Below are positions 7,785 through 14,817 of a stretch of 64,000 bases of DNA, piece by piece. Under the pieces are notes generated by a model, which ran no database searches, was not told where the DNA came from, and worked only from the letters and a program-made list of their open reading frames with translations. Position 1 is the stretch's first letter, and each line of letters begins with the position of its first letter. The stretch spans positions 186,001 through 250,000 of the IMG/VR virus record IMGVR_UViG_3300023174_000038. One strand, given 5' to 3'. A program made the translations under genes and the position numbers. This stretch comes from a virus.

Positions 7785-7861
7785 GGTGCTTGTCGTCAAG
7801 CGGTTAAGACCTCGGATTGTGATTCCGATATGCGTGGGTTCAAATCCCATCAAGCACCCCA
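7785..7861 (+). tRNA. tRNA-His (GTG)
   Basis: Anticodon loop TTGTGAT. Counting from the 3' end gives C73 with a genome-encoded G(-1) at 7785, the identity pair of bacterial tRNA-His. CCA encoded. Confidence 0.93.
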
Positions 7862-7862
7862 T

Positions 7863-7937
7863 GGATGTATAGCACAGCGGTAGTGCAATTCCTTCATACG
7901 GAATAGGTCAGTAGTTCAAATCTACTTACATCCACCA
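7863..7937 (+). tRNA. tRNA-Met (CAT)
   Basis: Acceptor GGATGTA/TACATCC, anticodon loop TTCATAC, A73 and CCA. One of three CAT tRNAs in the window; most likely the elongator. Confidence 0.9.
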
Positions 7938-7942
7938 AACAT

Positions 7943-8016
7943 GCCCGGTTAGTTAAAAAGTATAACACACCCCTGATAAGGGTGAATCAGAGGAGCATTA
8001 CCTCTACTGGGTACCA
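7943..8016 (+). tRNA. tRNA-Ile (GAT)
   Basis: Anticodon stem CACCC/GGGTG with loop CTGATAA; acceptor GCCCGGT with ACTGGGT includes two G-T pairs; CCA encoded. Confidence 0.92.
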
Positions 8017-8023
8017 AATTTAC

Positions 8024-8097
8024 TGGGGGTTAGTTAAATGGTATAACATCGGATTTTGATTCCGAGATCACAAGTTCAATTCTTGTACCCTCTGCCA
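8024..8097 (+). tRNA. tRNA-Gln (TTG)
   Basis: Anticodon stem TCGGA/TCCGA, loop TTTTGAT; weak first acceptor pair (T1-T72), tolerated in tRNA-Gln; G73 and CCA. Confidence 0.92.
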
Positions 8098-8125
8098 GTT
8101 ACGGAATATAATAAAGCCAAATTGA

Positions 8126-8155
8126 TTGACAATCTGATATTAATCCTATTATAAT
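8126..8155 (+). promoter_or_regulatory. sigma70-type promoter
   Basis: TTGACA (8126-8131), 18-bp spacer, TATAAT (8150-8155), directly upstream of the small gene at 8183. Confidence 0.7.
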
Positions 8156-8182
8156 GTTAAAAATTATATAGAAAGGTATGTG

Positions 8183-8503
8183 ATGGCAGGCAGATACATC
8201 GTTAGAAAATTTAAAAACGGAGTTAAGCATTTTTGGGATACTGATACAGGCAGTTGTATACACTGGTCTAAAGTCCAAGAGCGTATACCTAAAAAAGAAT
8301 TTGACAAATTATTTGAACAATTCAACAATAAACAACCAAAAAAAGAAAATGTTACTGAGCCACTTCCAAAACTATCTGAAATTTTGAGTGAAGTAATTAA
8401 CTTATATTCTGAAAAAATTTCAATAGAAGAAATAGTTGGAGCATTGGAGTTGTGCAAGACCCGTGCGTTAACAATGCATAAAATAAAAAAAATAAATCAA
8501 TGA
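8183..8503 (+). CDS. hypothetical protein, 106 aa
   Basis: The start is the ATG at 8183 behind GAAAGG (8171-8176); the frame extends three bases further to a GTG. The N-terminus (RYIVRKFKNG) is basic, the middle is Lys/Asn-rich and the C-terminal half is helical. Not recognised. It sits alone between tRNA groups behind a consensus promoter. Confidence 0.65.
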   Translation: MAGRYIVRKFKNGVKHFWDTDTGSCIHWSKVQERIPKKEFDKLFEQFNNKQPKKENVTEPLPKLSEILSEVINLYSEKISIEEIVGALELCKTRALTMHKIKKINQ

Positions 8504-8671
8504 GAGTGCCAGTTATGGGATAGACGATAGATTTGAGTCCCTGTCAATCTAGTCACAGTGGGGTTAACTGTGATGACACTATAGTATGATTTACGGGTGT
8601 ATAAACTTGCCTATACGAGACAATCTAACGAGGCTTACTAACAATAAGATAGTTAGGCTCCCTCTTTTATC
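8504..8671 (+). other. non-coding spacer with a short hairpin
   Basis: No gene or tRNA is seen. It contains TCACAGT/ACTGTGA around a GGGGTTA loop near 8556-8575. Confidence 0.4.
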
Positions 8672-8746
8672 GGGTCCTTAGTTCAATGGATAGAATACGA
8701 TGCTTCGAACTTCGGGATGTGGGTTCAATTCCTGCAGGACCCGCCA
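8672..8746 (+). tRNA. tRNA-Arg (TCG)
   Basis: Acceptor GGGTCCT/AGGACCC, anticodon loop CTTCGAA, G73 and CCA; one mismatch in the anticodon stem. Confidence 0.92.
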
Positions 8747-8793
8747 TATGGCATTAAATACATATAGTGATAATAACAGAAAAGGAGTACTAC

Positions 8794-9354
8794 ATGGCTG
8801 TTCTAGCACTAGATATCTCGGGAGTTCCCCGGCAATGGATATCAAATGATGACGCAATTACCTATAAAGCAAAAGATGCCATAGCATGGTCAATGGGTAA
8901 TATTGTGGCTAAATATCGTGGTGGCATACAAAATGACGGTACATTAAGTTACTTAGAAGCTAATAGCATTATTGCTATCAAAGGTCATGGATTCAATCCA
9001 TACAAACACTCATGTGTTGCATTAACTAATAAAACATTGTTTGGTCGTGATAGACATGTATGTGCTTATTGCGGTGAACAGTTTCCAAACTATCATCTAT
9101 TAAGTCGTGACCACATTGTTCCACGTAGCAAAGGTGGTGAAAACACTTGGATGAATGTTGTTACCAGTTGTAAAACTTGTAACAGCAAAAAAGGACATAA
9201 GAGTTTAAAAGAAGTACGTATGGAATTACTATATGCACCTTATGTCCCAAACCACTACGAAAATATGATATTACAACATAGAACAATACTTGCTGACCAA
9301 ATGGAATATTTGTTAGCAGGTGTTCCAAAACATAGTAGAATATTATTAAGTTAG
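8794..9354 (+). CDS. HNH endonuclease
   Basis: The 186-aa protein has a C-terminal HNH nuclease domain: zinc Cys pair CAYC, then SRDHIVPRSKGG and CKTCNSKKG. The N-terminal ~75 residues form a separate conserved region. The start is the ATG at 8794 with AAAGGAG six bases upstream; the frame is open further to 8767. This architecture is common in free-standing phage and bacterial HNH proteins. It lies between tRNA genes, like the other nucleases here. Confidence 0.88.
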   Translation: MAVLALDISGVPRQWISNDDAITYKAKDAIAWSMGNIVAKYRGGIQNDGTLSYLEANSIIAIKGHGFNPYKHSCVALTNKTLFGRDRHVCAYCGEQFPNYHLLSRDHIVPRSKGGENTWMNVVTSCKTCNSKKGHKSLKEVRMELLYAPYVPNHYENMILQHRTILADQMEYLLAGVPKHSRILLS

Positions 9355-9379
9355 TGTATAATACTATTAAATAAAATAC

Positions 9380-9454
9380 TCCCTTATAGCTCAGTGGTAG
9401 AGCAGCGCCCTTGTAAGGCGAAGGTCCCGTGTTCAAGTCATGGTGGGGGAACCA
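9380..9454 (+). tRNA. tRNA-Thr (TGT)
   Basis: Anticodon stem CGCC/GGCG with loop CTTGTAA; acceptor TCCCTTA with two G-T pairs; CCA encoded. Confidence 0.9.
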
Positions 9455-9461
9455 AATATAT

Positions 9462-9537
9462 TCTCTTGTAGCTCAGTCGGTAGAGCGTTTGACTGTTAAT
9501 CAAAATGTCCCTGGTTCGAGCCCAGGCAAGGGAGCCA
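9462..9537 (+). tRNA. tRNA-Asn (GTT)
   Basis: Acceptor TCTCTTG/CAAGGGA, anticodon loop CTGTTAA, T arm GGTTCGAGCCC, G73 and CCA. Confidence 0.93.
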
Positions 9538-9542
9538 AATTT

Positions 9543-10241
9543 ATGCATAAGATAAAAATATTCAGTCATATCATTGATACCCCAGATAGTTTAATGATTT
9601 TTAATAATCAATTCTCTTTACTTAAAGAAACTGGGTTACTAGACGTGGCATACAAAATATATCTATGCGTTAACGGAGAAGTATCTAAATTTGATACAAT
9701 ACAAGAATTAGCGAATCAATATCATAATGTAGAAATGATTCATACCAATACTAGTATTGAACATTATGAATATCCCACATTAAATTTTCTTAAAGAAAAT
9801 ATTGATAACGATACTGATTCTTATATTTTGTATTTTCATGTTAAAGGTGCTAGTAAAAACGAATCCAAAGATATACGTAATTGGCGTTTTCTATTAGAAT
9901 ACTATAATATCATAAAATATCAAACCTGTATAGATTATCTTAACAAGGGATATGATACAGTTGGTATACTATATAGAGAGGGTTTTCATAGTCAATGGCT
10001 ACACTATAGTGGAAACTTTTGGTGGGCTAATTCTAATCATATTAAGCGTTTACCTAAATTACCTCACCCATCTGATACATTAGGTGGCGGGAATAGTAAA
10101 ATTAGTATGTTGCCGTATATGAATGAAAACTTTAGATATGACCATGAAGCTTGGATAGGTTGTGTCAAACCCTGGAATTATATATCGTTGTTCCAAGATG
10201 ATATAGAAGAAGAAACACGTAGGATAATGAAATTATGTTAG
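9543..10241 (+). CDS. putative glycan-modifying (glycosyltransferase-like) protein
   Basis: The 232-aa protein has YILYFHVKGAS in the middle and SGNFWWANSNHIKRLP near the C-terminus, motifs recalling a family of proteins found beside glycosyltransferases in bacteria and large phages. No classical DxD motif is evident. The start chosen is the ATG at 9543, directly after the tRNA-Asn CCA; the open frame runs back through the tRNA and is not real there. It overlaps the next gene by 7 nt. It may modify a surface or virion glycan. Confidence 0.55.
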   Translation: MHKIKIFSHIIDTPDSLMIFNNQFSLLKETGLLDVAYKIYLCVNGEVSKFDTIQELANQYHNVEMIHTNTSIEHYEYPTLNFLKENIDNDTDSYILYFHVKGASKNESKDIRNWRFLLEYYNIIKYQTCIDYLNKGYDTVGILYREGFHSQWLHYSGNFWWANSNHIKRLPKLPHPSDTLGGGNSKISMLPYMNENFRYDHEAWIGCVKPWNYISLFQDDIEEETRRIMKLC

Positions 10242-10951
10242 TATCAGTAGACCCTTTTTATCATGTAACCATTGACAATTTTTTTGAGGAATCTTTAGCA
10301 GAAAAACTATCTAATGAATTTATTGATTATAATGATGAACGTTGGTTTTATTACAATAATGTTATTGAAAATAAAAAAACATTAAACGATTGGAGATTTT
10401 TACCCAAACATATATATCAAGCATTCACTCAGTTTTGCTCAGATGAATTTGTTAAAAAACTACAAGATATGACTGGTATAGAAAAATTGTATCCTGATTA
10501 TGGATTGCATGGTGGCGGCTGTCATATGCATGGTAGAAACGGTAAACTTAATATACATAGAGATTATTCTATACACCCTAAATTAGGATTAGAACGAAAG
10601 TTAAATCTTATTATATATCTATCTAAAGATTGGGATACGTCATGGGGAGGTGGATTAGAATTATGGTCACACGATGATGAAAACAATCAACCAAAAGAAA
10701 AAGTAAAAGAAGTAGAATGTGTTTTTAATCGTGCTGTACTTTTTGATACGACACAAGATTCTTGGCATGGTTTACCTGAACCCTTACGTTGTCCTGCAGG
10801 TGTCTATAGAAAAAGTTTAGCTATGTATTATATGACTAACCCTAGCCTAGAGGTTGACCCAAGACAACGGGCATTATTTGCACCCACAGAAAATCAGAAA
10901 AATGATATTGAAGTAAAAAACTTCATAGAAGAAAGAACAAAGCTTTCTTAA
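10235..10951 (+). CDS. 2-oxoglutarate/Fe(II)-dependent oxygenase
   Basis: The 238-aa protein has a prolyl-4-hydroxylase-type double-stranded beta-helix: the metal-binding HxD in NIHRDYS, YLSKDW followed by WGGGLELW, the distal His in DSWHGLPEP, and the 2-oxoglutarate Arg in YRKSLAMYY. All iron and co-substrate ligands seem present. It is coupled to the glycosyltransferase-like gene before it, so its target may be a glycan or protein. Such oxygenases are frequent in aquatic phages. Confidence 0.88.
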   Translation: MLVSVDPFYHVTIDNFFEESLAEKLSNEFIDYNDERWFYYNNVIENKKTLNDWRFLPKHIYQAFTQFCSDEFVKKLQDMTGIEKLYPDYGLHGGGCHMHGRNGKLNIHRDYSIHPKLGLERKLNLIIYLSKDWDTSWGGGLELWSHDDENNQPKEKVKEVECVFNRAVLFDTTQDSWHGLPEPLRCPAGVYRKSLAMYYMTNPSLEVDPRQRALFAPTENQKNDIEVKNFIEERTKLS

Positions 10952-10954
10952 TAG

Positions 10955-11029
10955 CTGGCGTTAGTATAATGGATAATACAATCGGCTTCTACCCGATGAA
11001 TGTGGGTTCGATTCCTGCACGCCGGACCA
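10955..11029 (+). tRNA. tRNA-Arg (TCT)
   Basis: Anticodon stem ATCGG/CCGAT with loop CTTCTAC; acceptor CTGGCGT/ACGCCGG; A73 and CCA. Its 3' half is repeated at 11429-11456 beyond the HNH gene. Confidence 0.93.
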
Positions 11030-11057
11030 AATAATATACGTATTTTATAGGTTAGAG

Positions 11058-11064
11058 ATAAATA
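11058..11064 (+). promoter_or_regulatory. late-type promoter box ATAAATA with leader
   Basis: ATAAATA is 19 nt before the HNH start, with GAGGAG between. Confidence 0.45.
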
Positions 11065-11083
11065 CTCTAACCGAGGAGAGAGT

Positions 11084-11425
11084 ATGTGGAAATGTAAAAC
11101 ATGTGAAAAAGAAGGACAGGAACATTTTTATAAAAGCCAAGCTTGGTATTGTAAAAGTTGTTGGAATGTTCGTACGGCACACCGATCTAAAAACAATGTA
11201 AAAATTCTTAAAGAAGAATACGGTGGAAAATGCACCAAGTGTGGTTACAATAAATGCATGGATGCACTACAGTTTCACCATGTTGATCCTACTAAAAAGG
11301 AATTTTCATTAGGGTTAGCAAGACAAAAAAATTTAGATAAACTTAGAAAAGAGATGGACAAGTGTATTTTGGTTTGTAGTAATTGTCATATTGAAATTCA
11401 CCATGACATACATAAAAATAAATAA
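11084..11425 (+). CDS. small HNH endonuclease inserted at a tRNA
   Basis: The 113-aa protein has two CxxC pairs at the N-terminus (CKTC, CKSC), then CTKCGY, the HNH motif FHHVDPTKKEFSL and CILVCSNCHIEIHH. It is a compact zinc-bound HNH nuclease typical of phage mobile genes. The gene is bracketed by the complete tRNA-Arg(TCT) and by a second copy of that tRNA's 3' end, which suggests it arrived by insertion or recombination at the tRNA. Confidence 0.88.
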   Translation: MWKCKTCEKEGQEHFYKSQAWYCKSCWNVRTAHRSKNNVKILKEEYGGKCTKCGYNKCMDALQFHHVDPTKKEFSLGLARQKNLDKLRKEMDKCILVCSNCHIEIHHDIHKNK

Positions 11426-11428
11426 AAT

Positions 11429-11456
11429 AGAGGTTCGATTCCTCTACGCCGGACCA
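11429..11456 (+). pseudogene. tRNA 3'-end fragment (T arm, acceptor, CCA)
   Basis: AGAGG-TTCGATT-CCTCT forms an intact T arm and is followed by ACGCCGG-A-CCA. The acceptor half is identical to that of tRNA-Arg(TCT) at 10955-11029. There is no 5' half. It resembles the duplicated 3' end left when an element enters a tRNA gene. Confidence 0.75.
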
Positions 11457-12035
11457 TTATTGAATTAGAAGTTGCCAATCTTCATTGCTATAGTGATAAT
11501 CTTCCAACACTTCTAGCATTCTTGCAAAGACAATTAATCCTCTTTTGTGATTAATTAATTCTATTTGATGTAATTTTATCTTCTTTTCAGCAAAAGTTTT
11601 TAATAAATTCTCACCCTCTTTTTTCAACTTAATTTTTTTTGAAACAATATTCAATTTGGCTATTAGATTGTTACATTCTACGATGGCAACAGAGGTTTGT
11701 TGTTGTAATGCACGTATTTCTATTTTCATTTTTAGTATTAAGTCATCAAATTCTGGGTTAATGTGTGGTAGAAATTGTGTTATCATAACAGACAGTCTAC
11801 CAAAGACTTCAGTATTAAGATTGAAGTCATCATAGTGATCACCTGTTGAATCATAGTGTTCACGTTTAGTTGGATCACTTAACACTTCATATGCTAATTT
11901 CATTCGCTTAAACTTTTCTACATCTCCTCCCTTGTCAGGATGATATAATTGTGCCAAGATTCTGTATTTTTGTTTGATTTCTTCAGACGTACAGGTTTTT
12001 GGTAATTCTAAATCATCGTATAGGGAGGTTGTCAT
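11457..12035 (-). CDS. J-domain (DnaJ-like) co-chaperone
   Basis: The 192-aa protein has a J domain at residues 1-70 with the HPD triad at 32-34 (YHPDKGG) and the FKRMKLAYEVLSDPTKREHYD helix. There is no G/F region or zinc finger; the rest is helical and charged, so this is a class III J-protein. It would stimulate a DnaK ATPase, perhaps the phage copy at 53518-55413. The ATG at 12035 is chosen because an ATAAATA box ends 5 nt before it; the open frame reaches 12062. Confidence 0.88.
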   Translation of the reverse strand: MTTSLYDDLELPKTCTSEEIKQKYRILAQLYHPDKGGDVEKFKRMKLAYEVLSDPTKREHYDSTGDHYDDFNLNTEVFGRLSVMITQFLPHINPEFDDLILKMKIEIRALQQQTSVAIVECNNLIAKLNIVSKKIKLKKEGENLLKTFAEKKIKLHQIELINHKRGLIVFARMLEVLEDYHYSNEDWQLLIQ

Positions 12036-12040
12036 AACAA

Positions 12041-12047
12041 TATTTAT
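12041..12047 (-). promoter_or_regulatory. late-type promoter box ATAAATA, leaderless position
   Basis: ATAAATA is followed by TTGTT and then ATG of the J-domain gene. Confidence 0.55.
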
Positions 12048-12088
12048 CATGAAATATTGCATGTAGTATTAAGTACTATGTTTAAAAT

Positions 12089-12117
12089 TTGACAATAAAT
12101 CCTCAATCTGCTATACT
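12089..12117 (+). promoter_or_regulatory. sigma70-type promoter of the repeated module
   Basis: TTGACAATAAAT begins with a perfect -35; 17-bp spacer; TATACT at 12112-12117. First of two tandem promoters before the structured RNA. Confidence 0.75.
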
Positions 12118-12169
12118 CTAGTTATAGATTGATTGAACAAGTTTTTGGGAAACAGTGAAACAAAAGAAT

Positions 12170-12198
12170 TTGACAATAAATGGTAGTTATGATACAAT
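12170..12198 (+). promoter_or_regulatory. sigma70-type promoter of the repeated module
   Basis: TTGACAATAAATGG (12170 on), 17-bp spacer, TACAAT (12193-12198). Predicted start near 12205, at the left edge of a long non-coding structured region. Confidence 0.75.
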
Positions 12199-12203
12199 CA
12201 TAG

Positions 12204-12982
12204 CATGAGTTGAGAAAGTCATCGTACTAATCAACAAGGTTCTTTAAAATTCTGAGTTATCATATAGCCCTGTTTAAGTTACAGGGACTATATGAAAATA
12301 CATTAAGGTCACCTAATCCGTTAGGCAGGTCTATGGGGTCAGCCGGTGGACGACGCCGGGTCGCATAGGGTGCAAGAAGCGTATCGACAATAGCAATATT
12401 GTTTAACGTGACGGGCAGTTAGGCAGTAATGACAGAAACAACGATCCAGTAGACGGTACTGGTGGATACAGTTTACGTTCCTTAATGTGTTTTCATATAG
12501 TGTGTTATTAGTTTTGCTGACGTAAGCGCCTGAGTAAACGTCAACTCTAACTAACTATGTATAGAAACGGTAAACTTGCAAATAATTCCGTTGAGCATAG
12601 CAAATAGTGCGTCAGCAAAACTAATAACATGGAGCATTCGTCTATCGGTTAGGACATTAGGTTTTCATCCTAAGAAGAGGAGTTCGATTCTCCTATGCTC
12701 TTCCAAAGAATCCCGTTACTACTTTCGTTAAAGTAGCGTTTGAATAGCGATAGAGTTCCGGTGGCAGAAAACCGTTAGCGTGAGGATTAAAAATACCCTC
12801 GCAGGCTCTGATAGGCAGAATCTCAACTGCACACAGACTTTGAATAAATGGAGATGGACAGAGTAACTGCTCAATTAAGGGCTTGTGTGGAAACAAGTAG
12901 CTTATACTAATTTTTTGAGTTACATCGCCTTGATACTTCTCTCAGTAATGAGACACTAGGTCTTGCAACCGTAACTCATCTT
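12204..12982 (+). ncRNA. candidate large structured RNA with an embedded tRNA-Glu
   Basis: About 780 nt without a credible gene follow two tandem promoters. Stems visible by eye: a 21-bp long-range helix (12288-12308 with 12480-12500, one G-U) enclosing CCTAA/TTAGG, CTATG/CATAG, ACAATA/ATATTGT and CCAGTA/TACTGG hairpins; a perfect 19-bp helix (12504-12522 with 12610-12628) ending two bases before tRNA-Glu; and, after the tRNA, CTACTTT/AAAGTAG and a long GTAACT/AGTTAC-closed stem. CATATAG at 12261-12267 can also pair with 12288-12294, competing with the long helix. Large ornate RNAs (GOLLD, ROOL) occur near phage tRNAs; membership is untested. Confidence 0.6.
12631..12705 (+). tRNA. tRNA-Glu (TTC)
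   Basis: Anticodon stem TTAGG/CCTAA with loop TTTTCAT; acceptor GGAGCAT/ATGCTCT-like with a first G-T pair; CCA encoded. It lies inside the structured region. Confidence 0.92.
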
Positions 12983-13068
12983 GGAGATGTAGGAAAATTG
13001 GTAACCCCAGGAGACTGTAAATCTTCCGCCTTATGGCACTACTGGTTCAACTCCAGTCGTCTCCACCA
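12983..13068 (+). tRNA. tRNA-Tyr (GTA)
   Basis: Class II tRNA with variable arm, acceptor GGAGATG/CGTCTCC, anticodon loop CTGTAAA, CCA encoded. Confidence 0.93.
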
Positions 13069-13069
13069 A

Positions 13070-13137
13070 GAATATAGGAGGGTCGCTGGGCAGGCGTACT
13101 CTTAAACGACCTAGGCCAAAGGGGTGTCCTATTCTGT
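13070..13137 (+). ncRNA. small structured spacer between tRNAs
   Basis: Ends pair (GAATA-TAGGA with TCCTATTC) and enclose GGGTCG/CGACCT and AGGCC-type hairpins, giving a tRNA-sized three-way fold but without an anticodon or T-arm signature. It could be a decayed tRNA or a processing element. Confidence 0.35.
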
Positions 13138-13141
13138 GTTA

Positions 13142-13216
13142 GGTCTCAAAGTGTTCACGGACGCATACATGCCTGTCACGCATGAGGAGCGGGATCGTTA
13201 CCCGCTGGGACCGCCA
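13142..13216 (+). tRNA. tRNA-Asp (GTC)
   Basis: Anticodon stem CATGC/GCATG with loop CTGTCAC; acceptor GGTCTCA/TGGGACC; G73 and CCA. Confidence 0.9.
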
Positions 13217-13222
13217 AAATAT

Positions 13223-13251
13223 TTGACAACAATCATTGTATGATATATAGA
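13223..13251 (+). promoter_or_regulatory. sigma70-type promoter before tRNA-Leu
   Basis: TTGACA (13223-13228), 17-bp spacer, TATAGA (13246-13251), about 12 nt before tRNA-Leu. Confidence 0.6.
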
Positions 13252-13262
13252 TAACAAGTTTT

Positions 13263-13347
13263 GCGAGTGTGGTGGAATCGGAATACACACAAGACTTAAA
13301 ATCTTGCGCCGCAAGGATTGAGGGTTCAAGTCCCTCCACTCGCACCA
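13263..13347 (+). tRNA. tRNA-Leu (TAA)
   Basis: Class II, acceptor GCGAGTG/CACTCGC, anticodon loop CTTAAAA, CCA encoded. Confidence 0.94.
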
Positions 13348-13356
13348 AAGAATGAT

Positions 13357-13433
13357 GCCTCTATAGCGCAATTGGTTAGCGCAGCGGACTCATAATCCGT
13401 TGGTTCCTGGTTCGAGTCCAGGTGGAGGCACCA
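13357..13433 (+). tRNA. tRNA-Met or tRNA-Ile2 (CAT)
   Basis: Acceptor GCCTCTA/TGGAGGC, anticodon stem CGGA/TCCG with loop CTCATAA, CCA encoded. The CAT anticodon could be lysidine-modified for AUA by host TilS; sequence alone does not decide. Confidence 0.9.
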
Positions 13434-13441
13434 GTTAAGCA

Positions 13442-13533
13442 GGAGACGTGGCCGAGTGGCCGAAGGCAGCAGGTTGCTAACCTGTCGTATGTAGTAATAT
13501 GTACCGTGAGTTCGAATCTCACCGTCTCCACCA
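13442..13533 (+). tRNA. tRNA-Ser (GCT)
   Basis: Class II with long variable arm, acceptor GGAGACG/CGTCTCC, anticodon loop TTGCTAA, CCA encoded. Confidence 0.94.
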
Positions 13534-13534
13534 A

Positions 13535-13717
13535 TTAGCGATGGTTTGTTTTGTTTATGATTTGATGTAAGATGTTAGGATCATCACTCATCATCCTAGC
13601 TAGTAAACCAGTAAGATAACCCCGTTCATATAATAATTGTTCGTGGCTATCTTTGTAATTACGTTTGTTTTGACGCAACAACTTTTCAACAACATCAATA
13701 CAGTTTTGTAGTTCCAT
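13535..13717 (-). CDS. hypothetical helical protein, 60 aa
   Basis: The start at 13717 is favoured over the longer frame (to 13789) because a full TATAAATA box ends 4 nt before it, as in other leaderless genes here. The protein is mostly amphipathic helix. Its stop abuts tRNA-Ser. Function unknown. Confidence 0.6.
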   Translation of the reverse strand: MELQNCIDVVEKLLRQNKRNYKDSHEQLLYERGYLTGLLARMMSDDPNILHQIINKTNHR

Positions 13718-13721
13718 ACTG

Positions 13722-13729
13722 TATTTATA
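13722..13729 (-). promoter_or_regulatory. late-type promoter TATAAATA, leaderless position
   Basis: TATAAATA, then CAGT, then ATG at 13717. Confidence 0.6.
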
Positions 13730-13936
13730 AAAGAACGTTCCGGGTGTCTCCGGATAGTGTGACCCACACGATGAGAAGTAGTGTGACAACTACGGGTGGT
13801 AGTCTTTAAACCGAAAGGCCGCTAGCAATGCGAGAACGGTCCCTGTCGGGAAGCGGGTGGAAGGAGTGTGTGATGGGTATGATAGCGTCATATCTTGATA
13901 CTCTATAATTACCGCCGGGGGATGCAGAGCATATAT

Positions 13937-14014
13937 GCAACGGTGGCAGAGTGGTCCAATGCAACGGATTGCAAATCCGTAAAACCGTCAGTTCAAATCT
14001 GACCCGTTGCTCCA
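13937..14014 (+). tRNA. tRNA-Cys (GCA)
   Basis: Acceptor GCAACGG/CCGTTGC, anticodon stem ACGGA/TCCGT with loop TTGCAAA, T73 and CCA. The 200-nt spacer before it holds no recognisable gene. Confidence 0.93.
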
Positions 14015-14019
14015 AACAA

Positions 14020-14184
14020 TTATAGTGCTTGTATAAAAGCAAGTGCTGTTTCAATATTATTGAAGAATTTCATAGTCAATTTGAAATTGTCAACATCAAA
14101 TACCATAATGTAAAATGTATGTTCAGCACTCATTGATAAGTGTATAACAAGTCCTGTTTTCGTGATAGCGTCATATATGTACAT
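14020..14184 (-). CDS. hypothetical protein, 54 aa
   Basis: The frame extends antisense through tRNA-Gly, but an ATAAATA box ending 5 nt before the internal ATG at 14184 marks a likely true start. The product is beta-alpha in character (VIHLSMS...TFYIMVFDVD...). Family unknown. Confidence 0.5.
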   Translation of the reverse strand: MYIYDAITKTGLVIHLSMSAEHTFYIMVFDVDNFKLTMKFFNNIETALAFIQAL

Positions 14185-14189
14185 AAATA

Positions 14190-14196
14190 TATTTAT
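14190..14196 (-). promoter_or_regulatory. late-type promoter box ATAAATA, leaderless position
   Basis: ATAAATA, then TATTT, then ATG at 14184; part of a palindromic ATAAATATATTTAT that touches the first base of tRNA-Gly. Confidence 0.5.
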
Positions 14197-14270
14197 GCGG
14201 GGTTCGTATAGTGGTAATACCTCAGCCTTCCAAGCTGATGCGGAGAGTTCGATTCTCTTACCCCGCTCCA
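14197..14270 (+). tRNA. tRNA-Gly (TCC)
   Basis: Acceptor GCGGGGT/ACCCCGC, anticodon stem CAGC/GCTG with loop CTTCCAA, T73 and CCA. Confidence 0.94.
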
Positions 14271-14274
14271 TTAT

Positions 14275-14282
14275 TATAAATA
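14275..14282 (+). promoter_or_regulatory. late-type promoter TATAAATA, leaderless position
   Basis: TATAAATA, then TCAT, then ATG at 14287; no Shine-Dalgarno sequence. Confidence 0.6.
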
Positions 14283-14286
14283 TCAT

Positions 14287-14817
14287 ATGAAATTACTATT
14301 TGTGCCATTAGATATAAAAGTCACTGATATCAACTTTGATTTAGGTGAAAAACAAAACTATCACATAAATCATTGGGAAACATTTGATGTTATTGGGAAA
14401 GAAAATAATTATCAAAACTATAACAGTTTATTAAATCAACTTCCAATAACGGATATCACTATCTTTACACATAAGATTCAAAAAACTAAAATTGGACCTC
14501 ATTATGATTATCATGGTTTGCATGATGAATTATATAAACATTTCAAAGAAAATGAGCCAGCCGGCTATCATGTAGTTTTAAAAGGTAAAGGTGACTCATT
14601 AGAAATTTTTAACGGCAAAGAATGGATTAACCCTATATTACCTAAAGTGCCTATAGCATACTTACTAAATTTAACTTCTTGCATACATAGAGTAAAAGAA
14701 GATAATTCAAGAGAAACACTGTATATACAAGGTTGGTTAGATATTAAAAAACATAATCAATTAATAGAACGCAGTTTAAAACAATATGGCAATCTAGCAG
14801 TATATAGCCAAGCTTAA
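14287..14817 (+). CDS. putative 2OG-Fe(II)/aspartyl-hydroxylase-like protein
   Basis: The 176-aa protein has IGPHYDYHG (a possible HxD metal pair) and a second His in TSCIHRVKEDNSRETLYIQGWLD, with an Arg at the position that binds 2-oxoglutarate in related folds. The beta-rich pattern fits a double-stranded beta helix. This is a weaker match than the oxygenase at 10235. It is transcribed alone behind a leaderless late-type box. Confidence 0.5.
   Translation: MKLLFVPLDIKVTDINFDLGEKQNYHINHWETFDVIGKENNYQNYNSLLNQLPITDITIFTHKIQKTKIGPHYDYHGLHDELYKHFKENEPAGYHVVLKGKGDSLEIFNGKEWINPILPKVPIAYLLNLTSCIHRVKEDNSRETLYIQGWLDIKKHNQLIERSLKQYGNLAVYSQA

Noticed and set aside
7623-7883. Overlapping frames within tRNA-Lys, Ser and His
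   Set aside because: Entirely inside tRNA genes.
8504-8671. Degenerate tRNA between 8510 and 8600
   Set aside because: TTTGAGTCC resembles a T arm, but no matching acceptor or anticodon stems could be paired.
11429-11456. Second functional tRNA-Arg
   Set aside because: No 5' half, D arm or anticodon arm exists before it; the HNH coding sequence ends 4 nt upstream.
12204-12982. Group I intron splitting a tRNA
   Set aside because: tRNA-Glu and tRNA-Tyr are both intact and uninterrupted; no split tRNA halves were found around the region.
14020-14286. 88-aa frame covering tRNA-Gly antisense
   Set aside because: Only the part after the internal ATG at 14184 is kept, because a promoter box sits directly before that start.
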